Translations under genes and position numbers: made by a program
Shown here: positions 41,601 to 51,125 of the stretch, in pieces
How positions within the stretch are numbered: position 1 is the stretch's first letter
How the letters are laid out: every line of letters begins with the position of its first letter
Notes under the pieces: generated by a model
The model's database searches: none
Seen by the model: the letters and a program-made list of their open reading frames with translations, nothing else
What the model was told of the DNA's origin: nothing
NCBI GenBank assembly: GCA_043228905.1
Contig: JBHGNT010000010.1
Location: 7,316,001 to 7,380,000 of the forward strand
DNA: 64,000 nucleotides
Reading direction: 5' to 3'
DNA from: Azolla caroliniana
Taxonomy: Eukaryota > Polypodiophyta

Positions 41601-42766
41601 GTCAGACAAAAGGGGAAGCTGATGAACGTACTACACGTTCCGACAATCACAAAGAACCTAGTGTTGGACAAAAGAGGAAGAAGGCCAGATAATTGCGCAA
41701 GGGCGCAGAGATGGGAGGATGTTCATCCTCAACACTAATGATGTTGGCATCTCTATGTTTGAGAAAGGGCAGAAGGTCGAGTCAGACATCGACTTGTGGC
41801 ACAAGCGGATCAGCCACGTCAACTACCGGAGGCTTCAAGTTCTGCAATCGAAACAAGTTTTGTTCGGATTACTGAAATTCAGTGGCCGGAAGGCCCAAAT
41901 ATGTGAAGCCTGCCAACTTGGGAAGTAATACCGGCTTTCATTCCCCACCGAACGTAACCGGAGCCGTAACAACCTTGACTTAATCCATTCGGATGTATGG
42001 GGACCGGCACAGAACGTAAGTCTTGGTGGGAGTCGATACTTCGTCTCTTTCATCAACGACTATAGCCAACACACATGGATCTACCTCATCAAATGGAAGA
42101 GCGAAGTCTTCGAATGTTTCCGGAACTTGCAAAGCTTAGTTGAATGGGAAACGGAGAGGAAGATCAAGTGTTTGCGGTTGGATAGCGGAAAAGAATACTT
42201 TTCCGGCCAATTCAACAGTTATCTATAGTAGAACAGAATTATGAGAGAATTTAGTTGCTGATATACACCAGAACAAAATGGTGTGCCCAAAAGGAAGAAC
42301 CGGTCGATTGTCAACGTGGCAAGGGAAATGCTGGAGGAGAAGAGCATGCCCCAATTCTACTGGGCTGAGGCGGTCCAGACGGCCATCTACATCCAAAACC
42401 GGATCGGAGACAAGGTGTCAAGACATAAGCTGTATTTCGGGTGGCAGCCGAATTTGAGGCACCTTCGGATATTCGGTAGCATAGCATACGTGCATGTACC
42501 GCATTAGAAGCGAAGGAAGCTGAATCAAAAGTTGAAGAAGTGCATCCTAGTGGGCTACTCGCATGAGAAAAAGGGGTATAAGTGTTATAACCCCCAGACT
42601 AAGCAGGTCCGAGTAAGCCGAGATGTGGAGTTTGATGAGACGGCATCATGGTACTCCCTAGCCGCATGAGAAAAAGGGGTATAAGTGTTATAACCCTCGG
42701 ACTAAGCAGGTCCGAGTAAGCCGAGATGTGGAGTTTGATGAGACGGCATCATGGTACTCCCTACTC
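41601..42766 (+). pseudogene. I integrase
   Basis: GKLMNVLHVPTITKNLV then a deletion; DLWHKRISHVNYRRLQ, CEACQLGK, LDLIHSDVWGPAQNVSLGGS, FVSFINDYSQHTWIYLI, LRLDSGKEYFSGQFNSYL, EQNGVPKRKNRSIVNVA and NLRHLRIFGSIAYVHVP follow. Stops and at least three shifts. The end contains a 103-bp tandem duplication. Confidence 0.9.
42561..42766 (+). repeat. 103-bp tandem duplication in I integrase
   Basis: GCATGAGAAAAAGGGGTATA at 42561 recurs at 42664; the whole unit through GGTACTCCCTA is repeated with a single clear difference (CCCAGACT versus CTCGGACT). 103 is not a multiple of three, so the frame breaks. E and J have only one copy. Confidence 0.93.
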
Positions 42767-44328
42767 ATCCGATTCCGAAAGATGAGGCTAGTGAGCCCGG
42801 GGAGTTCCAGGAAGAAGATGAAGAACTCGGCACTCTAGAAGAGAGTCCGATGTCATTCCGTCTAAGTGGACCGAATGAGTGGCTGAGTTGGGATGACCAG
42901 TCGGATGAAGAACTGGCGAGTAGTGGAGACTTTGCCGTGCTCTCCCCGCGCAAGGAACTGAGGAGACAATTCACGCGCAAAGAGAAAGGGAAGCAGAAAA
43001 TGTCAGAATACGAAACCAACAACGTTGAGTCAGATTGGAGCAACTCTGACTTCAGAAAGGATGAAGGCGGATCTTCGGGAACAAAGTTTGAACCAGCCAT
43101 GAAGGGCCCCAAACCGACTGATGGCAAGTTACGGTCTTCCTGCCAGAAGAACCCCGTTACGCGGTACGGGTACAATGAGTACATGGCGCATCATTATGCG
43201 TACATGACCAAAGTGGCGGAAGTGCGTGAACCGGAGAGCTACGCAGAAGCGGTAAAGGATGCAAATTGGCGTGCCGCTATGGAAGAAGAAATGTGGGCAC
43301 TCGATTCCAATGACGCATGGGACCTCGTTGACCCTCCTCGACATTGTAAACTGATCGGTTGCAAATGGGTGTACAAGGTAAAGTACAATGTCGACGGTTT
43401 GGTTAACCGGTACAAGGCCCGGTTAGTGGTGAAAGGATACGCGCAGACTCACAGAATCAACTATGATGAGACCTTTGCTCCGGTAGTGAAGATGACAACG
43501 GTTCGTGTAGTACTGGCGGTTGTTGCGGCAAGGGGGTGGCATCTTCACCAAATGGATGTGAAGAATGCATTTCTTCAAGGTGATCTTGAAGAACAGGTCT
43601 TCAATCGGAGATGAACAAGTTGGCGGTGTGCTGTCTTAAGAAGTCGCTTTACGGTCTGAAACAAACCCTCCGAGCTTGGAATGCAAAGATCACGCACTGG
43701 TTGCGTAAGATGGGGTTTGTGACCTCTAAATCTTACTCATCGTTGTTCATCCGGAATGGTACATTCTGCTTTATGTAGATGATTTAGTCATCACTGGACC
43801 CAGACTCGTTGAAATTGGCCGAGTGAAGTCCCAACTGTTGGACGCATTTGAAATGAAGAACTTGGGGACCTTCATTATTTTCTTGGGATCGAGGTGATCC
43901 GAACCCCCGATGGCATATTGCTCTCGCAAAGACACTATGTGCTAAATATGTTGTACAAGATCAGCATGATGTAATGCCGACCGATCTCCACACCCATGGA
44001 CTGGAACCTAAAGCTACGTCCCGACTCTGGACCGGCCTGCAATGAGAAACGGTTCCGACAAATAGTCGGAAGCCTGATATACTTGACAATCACCCGACCC
44101 GACATCAGTTATCCGGTCAGTGTGATCACCCAATTCATGCAGAAGCCAATCGTCAAGCACCTTCAGTACGCACACCGGATACTCTAGTATGTTAGCGGCA
44201 CGAAGGACTGAGGACTATTATACCGACACGTTATAGTTAGAAAGCTAGTCGGATATACCGATGCCGACTAGGTGTCGAGACTCGTAGGTAGGAGATAGAG
44301 TGAGAGCGAGAGCGATAGCGAAAGAGAG

Positions 44329-44351
44329 AGGGTGTGTGTGTGTGTGTGTGC

Positions 44352-44387
<36 letters not shown>

Positions 44388-44394
44388 GTGAGAG
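44329..44394. repeat. (GT)n(GA)n microsatellite in LTR M
   Basis: GTGTGTGTGTGTGTGTGTGCGT followed by about 14 GA units and GTGAGTGAGAGAGA. Confidence 0.95.
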
Positions 44395-44511
44395 AGATAA
44401 GACTTGAAATAGAAATGACATTATATTATGATGAAACAAGATTACAATGAGTAGGCTAAGGGCTAAAGACTGGTGTTGAACTGAATGAGTTGAAATGAAT
44501 GTATGGACACT

Positions 44512-44625
44512 TATTTATAGATCCTTATGGCGTATTCTAGAATATTCTAGAATATTTTAGATTTTTATGATAAGAAATATAATCATGAAATATTAAAGGA
44601 TGTTCTAGAATAATCTAGAATGTTC
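44512..44625 (-). promoter_or_regulatory. TATA box with heat-shock-element clusters in LTR M
   Basis: On the minus strand, TATA (44512-44520) is preceded at 44535-44552 by TTCTAGAATATTCTAGAA, four perfect alternating TTC/GAA half-sites, and at 44603-44625 by a second cluster (TTCTAGAATAATCTAGAA then TGTTC). That is the arrangement that heat-shock factors bind. Confidence 0.75.
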
Positions 44626-45165
44626 TAATATCTTGTAATAACTAAAAATATAATTATTATAATCACTCAACATATATGTTATTTCAATGGTTAAGGGTTC
44701 AACACATAGACCAAGAAGTCGTGGGTCCAATTCTTGATAAGCCAAAAATGTTGTCTTCATGACACTAGGCTAGTGATGTATCGGATCGCCAATCCACCTC
44801 CGGGTACATGTTTTCCCTTGGTAGCACAGTCGTTGCGTGGAGCAGCTAACAGTGCCACCTGTGAAGCCATCTGGCTTCGACGACTGTTGCGAGATCTCCC
44901 GATCGAGGTGTCGACCCCGATCCTAATCTACTGCGACAACATAAGTAGCATATAGCTCGCCAAGAATCCCGTATTCCATTCTTGAACAAAGCACATAGAA
45001 GTGCATTATCACTTCGTGCATGAGCGGGTCTTGGGTGGTGAAGTCGAACTTTGGTATGTTCAAACGGATCGGCAGGTTTCCGACATCTTCACCAAACCAC
45101 TCGGATCAGACAAGTTGCGGCACTTCACCGAAATGCTTGGTGTTCAACACCTTAACGTGCCGCAC

Positions 45166-45802
45166 TTGAGGGGGAGAACGGGCAAAGGCAAAGAAATTGG
45201 TGCCATAACGAGCAAAGACAAAGAAACTGCTGACAGCACCGGACAAGGAACCAGAAAAGGAAGAACCAATAAACGGGGAGATAAGCAGAAAAAGGAAAGT
45301 CGAGTTGACGAAGGAAGTTGGAACGAGCAACAGCGGCTGTAGAGTCAAGAAGGACAGAGCCGACCGTAAGGAGAAGGCCAAGACCCGGACAAGGTCTGAT
45401 GTGGTGAAGGGACTGAAACCGGTAGACGAGTTGGAGAACATCGACTCGGACAAGAGCTGTAATGAATCGGAGGAAACCGATTCGGTTCAAGATTCGGAAA
45501 AGCCGAATCAACTAAAGACCAACCGAACGAGAAGGCAGCGGAAGTCGACACCGACATGAAGGAACCGACGGGTCAACAAGCTCCGGAGTCGCATCAGCGA
45601 AGGAGCTGAAATGGGCCTGTTTGAGTAGACAAGCCGATCGAGGAGGTCAAGGTGCACAGAACCAAAAGGGTTGCGGCAAACAAAGACTGGACCGGACGAG
45701 GAGCGCGAGCAAGGCGGAGCGACGCCAGAAGGAGCCGTGTAGAAGAATCGGCTGCCACAGACACTAACACCACGATTTGACCTCAAATTGTTTGAGGGGG
45801 AG
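45166..45802 (+). other. I 3' tail between two polypurine tracts
   Basis: The first TTGAGGGGGAG is at 45166-45176 (coding HLRGRTG), the second at 45792-45802 against the LTR. The tail codes, in two frames, KGRTNKRGDKQKKESR and VKKDRADRKEKAKTRTRSDV, VKGLKPVDE, DSDKSCNESEETDSV and a stop at 45557-45559. It matches the E tail. Confidence 0.75.
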
Positions 45803-46249
45803 TGTTGAGCAACCAAGCTCAACCAGATCCAGATCAACTGGATAAGCTTGAGCCGGATGGTATTCGGAAACAACCAGCCGGATCGAGGAGACGGATCAGA
45901 GAGTCAGATTCAAGTGGGAACCGGAAGCCTAGTAGTAGCCTAGACTACTAGGTAATCATTGTCTCGTAGTTAGTGTCAGTCACTCGTATGAGCATTGAAG
46001 TACCCGTCAGTACTTCTGTCAGTCCTTTATGGACTTCGTATAAATAGTGTTGTTATAGCACATTGTATGTACAAAGGCTTATAGGGTGTTTTATGTATTT
46101 TTGAATCTAAGTTTATGTTTTGCTCTCTCTATCCCTCCCACACATATGCTCTCTGTGTATTAAGCTTCTTCATTAAACCTTCATCTTATTCTCTATTGCT
46201 ATCTGGCTGAGCCGTTTCTATCTAACGCTTTTGCACATTTACATTCACA
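45803..46249 (+). repeat. I 3' LTR
   Basis: 447 bp, TGTTGAGCAACC to TTTACATTCACA. TATA box GTATAAATAG near 46038-46047. Followed by AAGGG. Confidence 0.92.
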
Positions 46250-46623
46250 AAGGGGAAGTTAGAAAATCAAATAATCAAAGAAACAAGCTAGCTCATCTTG
46301 GAAGTTTATTATCACTCAATACTTAAGTCGAGGGTTCAAGCCGGAATCTGGTAGAGAAAGGTTTCATCTTGCGACCAAGCATTATAAAGTTGGTAAAATC
46401 TTGTATTCTTAATATAAATCATGTTCATATCATATACTCTTGCTTCTTAAATCATACATTGTCTCTATCTCTTATCTATCCTCGCCTCTTTCAGACACAT
46501 TACTTTTAACTCTTCTTCTTCCTATCCTTAACCTTTCTAGCATCAACGCACAAGCCTTATAAAAATTTAGCCAACTCCCTTTAACCTTAGTCCCTGCGAC
46601 TTCACCGCACAACTACCCCGACA
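46250..46623 (+). mobile_element. 5' LTR of element H, part 2
   Basis: Continues the H LTR after the AAGGG duplicate: AAGTTAGAAAATCAAATAAT, AGTCGAGGGTTCAAGCCGGA, ending CTACCCCGACA. It matches 49023-49397. The priming zone TAATTTGGTGAACCCGACGT follows at 46624. Confidence 0.9.
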
Positions 46624-46663
46624 TAATTTGGTGAACCCGACGTGAAGGCGGGGACAAGGAAAA

Positions 46664-47600
46664 ATGGAGGAGCAAATGAGGCAGATGTGTACGATGATGA
46701 AACGAATGATGTAGGCGCAAGTGATGATGGCAAGCATCGACAAAGCCGTCGACAATATTCTTAGACAAGTAGGAATCTTCGAAGGTATGAATTTAACATG
46801 GTTTTTGAAGATTTACAATGAAGAGATGCTTAAACGTTGTATCAACGAAGTTACAAAAATTAATAACTTTAGTCGAGTCACTGAAATTAGGCTACAAGAA
46901 AGGATCCATGAGCTACAGAGGGAGCATCAAACATGGGCGACTTTCGAAAGAGCATTATTGAATGAATACAACCTCAACAATATGTCAAGGATGAGAAGGT
47001 GAGCTTTCATGGATTGGGTAGAGTCTAATAAACATTTAAGTGTTTTGGAAGTGTCAAAAGATTTTTCAGAAAGATTTGAGCAGTTAAATGTTAGGGATAG
47101 AAATATAATAATGCTAGATAAAATAATATTGGTTCTACAAGCCACTAATATTAAAGATAGGAAGGACTTGGGAATGCTTCTAGAATATCAGAATAGTTCG
47201 AGTAGACTTACTGAAGACTGGGAAGAGGTGAAACGGGCGTGTGCTCATTTTTGTAAAAGAAAGTTATGGTTCATGGAGCTGCCAAAGAGGAAGGGAGAAG
47301 AAACGGGGAACGACTCGGGAGAAAAGAAAGTAGAAGAGTCACTTTTGGTAGAATTGGTGAAAGGCATGAAAGACTTGACAATCAAAGTGACAAAGCTAGA
47401 ATCGAGACAAAACTCGACCTCACAAAGGCAAGGAGGTGGAATGGTCTGAAGGTGTATGTGGTGTCACGTGTGACAATATCAACCATTAGAAGAAAAATTG
47501 TCAGGAGCATAGGGTTGCTCTTAATAATGATAAAATCTATTATCAGGATGCTAAGATTCCCTTGAAAAAGACCGGAAAGCCACTCCAACTCAACTTCAGG
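46664..47600 (+). pseudogene. H gag (gypsy-type)
   Basis: Starts MEEQMRQMCTMMKRMM, then a stop from a CAG-to-TAG type change. The same frame goes on through DNILRQVGIFEGMNLTWFLK, NEYNLNNMSRMRR, a second stop (TGA for CGA) at 47000-47002, and SVLEVSKDFSERFEQLNVRD, VLQATNIKDRKDLGMLLEYQ to 47449. After a shift a decayed knuckle CDNINH-KKNC is seen. This is a retrotransposon gag of the plant gypsy type; only two nonsense codons break the first 260 codons. Confidence 0.8.
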
Positions 47601-48546
47601 CAAGGTGGAATGAAAAAGCTAATGAAAGATGCTGAGATAAAAACAATTCAAGCGATACAATCCATGGCAACCTTAGGTTTGCACGTAGAAGACTCATATG
47701 GTAAATCTGGCATTTGGCAAGATGTGATGGAGTATGCAAAAAAGGGAAGGTTAGAGTGGATGAATTAAAAAGAGCAGGAGATGAAATATGACACTTCACT
47801 AGATGGAATGATCCGGTAGATGCATTATCAACGTTTGCCCAAGTCCATGCACAAGATGTACTAGTGGAAGAGAAGCAGAAGAGGGTTGAGACTCAAGAAC
47901 AAGAGAGTAGAGAGATGAAAAAGGATGCTCCTAAGTCGAAAGAAGCTAATAAAGTAAAAGAGAAGACAAACCCAGCTTTCAAGCTTGCTTTAGACACAAA
48001 CAGTAACAAATATAACATGTCATGGAGGAAGTTACTAGAGGGTATACAACAACACTCTAAGATTTGGATCATGGCACCATTAATGTTGCAGGTGTAAAGA
48101 AGATAAATGATTTTGGTAATCATGAAGGGAATAGGAGTCATTATACAAGGAACCATTGGGCTCCAGCAACAACGGAGGCACCTGCAAAAATTGGGGAGCA
48201 ACAAATTCCATGTATTGCGTTGATTAATTATGGATCACAGATTAACATGATGTCATCATAATTTTATGCTCAACGGTAGTGGTCGATTGACAAGAATCAT
48301 GGGTTGAAAATAAGAGCTACCATAGAGGCTATGGAGGATTTATTCGGAGCATGTCCTAGTGTGAAGGTAATAATTGGAAATGTGTCGGTGAATCAAAATT
48401 TCTTTGTGCAGGATCAATCAACCTATCCCATCATCCTTGGACAGCCATGCATCACCACAATAAGGATGGAAACAAACGTGATTGATGATGGTTCGGCTTT
48501 CACGAGAATCAAAAGTCCAGTTCTTAACCGAGAGGCCCAAACATGA
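47601..48546 (+). pseudogene. H protease-like region
   Basis: Linker with acidic/basic coiled segments (EKQKRVETQEQESREMKKDA) and then retropepsin: ALINYGSQINMMSS (catalytic aspartate replaced by asparagine, AAT at 48226-48228), VKVIIGNVSVNQNFFVQDQS, YPIILGQPCITTIRMETNV with the ILG motif. The reading ends at 48546 and no RT or integrase follows before the 3' LTR. Confidence 0.8.
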
Positions 48547-48657
48547 AAGAAACAAAGAATGCTTGAGGGAACATCCAGTTCAAAAAGGGAATGAAGAGTT
48601 TTTCCAAGATTTTTAATGAACTTTGCACAACCAATGTGCAAGTTCAGAGGGGGTGGG

Positions 48658-49397
48658 TGTCGTGAAGGATTCACTTGACGATATAAAATAAAACTTCAAT
48701 ATTGTATTGAGTAAAATTTGAGAGACTTGAACCCATAACCTCACACACCAAGGACAAAGTATATACCATTAGAATAAGTTATTTTCTATAGTTATATTTT
48801 TATCATCATACTTATGGCATATCTAGCTTCATACATTGGAGCTTAGATGAGCATGATGGCTATCATGCATCACATGTAACGCATGTGCACCAAATGGTGA
48901 TCATGCATCACATGCATTACATGCATGCCATGCACCCTCATATCATATTATGCATGAGAGAACCTATAAAGAGAGGCAAGGAATCAACGGATGAAGTAGG
49001 GAAAAGAAGGAATCAATCCAGGGAAAGTTAGAAAATCAAATAATCAAACAAACAAGCTAGCTCATTTGGGAAGTTTATTATCTCTCAATACTTAAGTCGA
49101 GGGTTCAAGCCGGAATTTGGTAGAGAAAGGTTTCATCTTGCGACCAAGCATTATAAAGTTGGTAAAATCTTATATTCTTAATATAAATCATCTTCATATA
49201 ATATACTCTTGCTTCTTAAATCATACATTGTCTCTGTCTCTTATCTATGCTCGCCTCTCTCACACATTACTTTTAACTCTTCTCCTTCCTATCCTTAATC
49301 TTTCTAACATCAACACACACGCCTTATAAAAATTTAGCCAACTCCCTTTAACCTTAGTCCATGCGACTTCGCCGCACGAACCACAACTACCCCGACA
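48658..49397 (+). mobile_element. 3' LTR of element H
   Basis: 740 bp, TGTCGTGAAGG to CCCCGACA (TGTCG/CGACA ends), after purine tract AGAGGGGGTGGG. TATA box CCTATAAAGAG near 48963. Positions 48722-48780 hold an antisense tRNA-like module (GACTTGAACCCATAACCTC, ACCATTAGAATAAG). CATGCATG at 48920-48927. Confidence 0.9.
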
Positions 49398-50129
49398 ATT
49401 CGAGCCTTTGTCTAGTTCAATCTTTCGACTAACGCGATGTTTCGACTCACTCAATCTTTCAACAAGTGTGAGTCTTCAACTTACTCGCTTTTGACTCCTT
49501 GGTCCAAGACCCCCGTGGTCTCCCTCAAGTAGCACACGCGCATGCATTTACGTGGCATTGTAGTGGTCCTTCTCAAATTTTACACGCACCTACGTAACTT
49601 CACGACAATGTGTTATATTGCTAATAATAGTGGTGATGTTGAAATTCAATGACATAGTTACGAACTTAAAAGATTAATATTGAGGGCATTATATCTATAT
49701 GATCTTAAGATCTATCTTCTCTTTCTTTATCTATGCTTCAACCTTCCTATTCAAATCTAACAAACATGTGTACTATATTATTGTATCTTTGAGTGTTGTA
49801 TTAACTTTTTTATTTTCTTTCTTGTAGTCATGGTGTAGGATCTTTTTGGTATTCAGAGATTAGCTTAAGCCATGACTTTCTCTACATTCAAAATTAACTG
49901 TGGTAGGAAAACCTTGAAGATGTACCTCACAACTACAGGATAATACATGGTTGGGCAAACTTGAGAAATGACCATTAAGAATATAAACCATGAACAAGTA
50001 ACCTTCGGGAGTGAAACACTTGCCGTAGAGATTGGAAACAAAACGACCATGAAACAATATTCGGAGTGTATGTATATATAAGTATATGTCCAATCATATA
50101 TATAAGTATATCTTGGTCCTTCAAATGTA
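49398..50129. other. Unassigned stretch
   Basis: ATTCG follows the H LTR and would be its target duplicate, but the left partner is lost. CTTTCGACT-type short repeats at 49420-49490. Otherwise nothing recognised. Confidence 0.5.
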
Positions 50130-50505
50130 TTGCTCGAGATATGGGAGAGACTGATGATAGTAGTCTGTGGGCAGTATGATAATATGTATGGTTCTTTGGA
50201 AAATGTTCATAAGAGAAGGGGGAAGCTTCTTAACTTATGGAGGAAGTTGCCCCTTTTTCTAGTGTTAGATGAAGGGCCTCAATGGAACTATCAACTTCCA
50301 TGGACCCTCTCTTGAATATCAGTACACCATGGTAATGTACCGTATCAAGTTTCAACACCCCCTTATAAGTTGTTTTTGTATGTATAGGTTTTGGTGTACA
50401 TATAATGTCTTTTATTCTACATTGTAAGCCTCTGGGTAGATAACTTCAAGTTGTAGACTTTTGATGTTCTTAATACTATTGAAGAAAATATTTCAAGGAA
50501 AAAAA
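50130..50505 (+). pseudogene. LINE 3' end relic
   Basis: RRGKLLNLWRKLPLFLVLDE then GPQWNYQLPWTLS and a stop at 50313-50315 correspond to the end of the LINE at 34842 (GPQWNYQAPRW). The following 180 bases and an A-rich end (AGGAAAAAAAGAAT at 50495-50508) fit a LINE 3' UTR. 5'-truncated. Confidence 0.65.
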
Positions 50506-50639
50506 GAATATGTGTCCAATCATGGTCATCATGTGTTGTTTGTAGATTATAATATACATTGGATATGATGATCACCCAATTCAAGTTGGTCATTATAATC
50601 ATGACTCAACCTTATAGTATCCTCCCTTAGTTGCTTGAT

Positions 50640-51125
50640 TAATGAGACCAATAGTTATTGGCTCAATTTTGGCTCAAATAGAACCGAAACGTTAAGCCAT
50701 GGTTTAACCATTTTATCAATTCCAATATAATTAAATAGTTTGGTTCTAAAATTCTGATTTATCGGTTTATAGTTTTAAGTGTTTTGGTTTAATGGTTTAT
50801 TACTTTTTGGTCAACATTTTTTTATTTCCCTAATTCACCTAAATATTGATTTATTTTAATGATTTTCTATTTTAATTAATTTTTATTTATTTGACTTAAA
50901 TGGTAAGTTAAAATTTGTGATTAATTGGTTTTGGTGTGGTTTTAATGTTTCCCTAAATGGTCTAGTTTAAATGGTTTGGTTCACCTTTTCCTTAAATGGT
51001 TTGATTTAAGTGGCTTGGGAGTTCATAAATCGTCTGGTTTGGTTTTTCTTTTCTAGAAATGGTTTGGTTCAGTTTGGTTCGGTTTCAAGGCAAAGAAACT
51101 GAATTGAACCAATACTGAACTAGGC
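50640..51125. repeat. Low-complexity GGTTT/AATGGTTTGGTT region
   Basis: Many imperfect copies of AATGGTTTGGTT and GGTTTAATGGTT. No larger unit seen. Confidence 0.6.

Larger units (their letters stand above)
44273..44764 (-). mobile_element. Solo LTR M, TSD CTAGG
   Basis: Ends TGTCGAGACT and TCTTCATGACA (inverted TGTC/GACA), flanked by CTAGG at 44268-44272 and 44765-44769, splitting the DADW-A-SD motif of I RNase H. TATA box CTATAAATAAG lies on the minus strand (44510-44520), so the LTR points left. No interior, so it is a solo LTR left by LTR-LTR recombination. Its family is not otherwise present, though its promoter-distal part resembles LTRs G and H. Confidence 0.9.
42767..45165 (+). pseudogene. 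I reverse transcriptase and RNase H
   Basis: Open to 43614: [58 protein letters not shown] short deletion then removes the MTQPPGF part. KKSLYGLKQ follows, and YVDDLVITG (about 43772) keeps the catalytic pair. RNase H starts near 44240 (TDAD), is split by solo LTR M at 44273-44764, and continues with ATCEAIWLRRLLRDLPIEVS, YCDNISSI and RQVSDIFTKPLGSDKL. Confidence 0.9.
40006..46249 (+). mobile_element. Complete copia element I, TSD AAGGG
   Basis: LTRs 40006-40453 (448 bp) and 45803-46249 (447 bp), TGTTGAGC to TTTACATTCACA or TTTATATTCACA. AAGGG duplicates at 40001-40005 and 46250-46254; the intact H LTR at 49015-49025 shows the empty site. Priming site TGGTATCAAAGC and polypurine tract TTGAGGGGGAG are next to the LTRs. 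The coding region matches E and J but is heavily damaged. LTRs differ more from each other than those of E, so I is older than E by that measure. Solo LTR M lies inside its RNase H. Confidence 0.93.

Noticed and set aside
44273-44764. DNA transposon with 3-bp TSD TAG
   Set aside because: TGTC/GACA ends with a perfect 5-bp CTAGG duplication and a TATA box fit a solo LTR better.
46320-46350. Possible tRNA gene in the H LTR (GGGTTCAAGCC)
   Set aside because: Only the B-box-like part fits; it is repeated in both LTRs of H, so it is LTR sequence.
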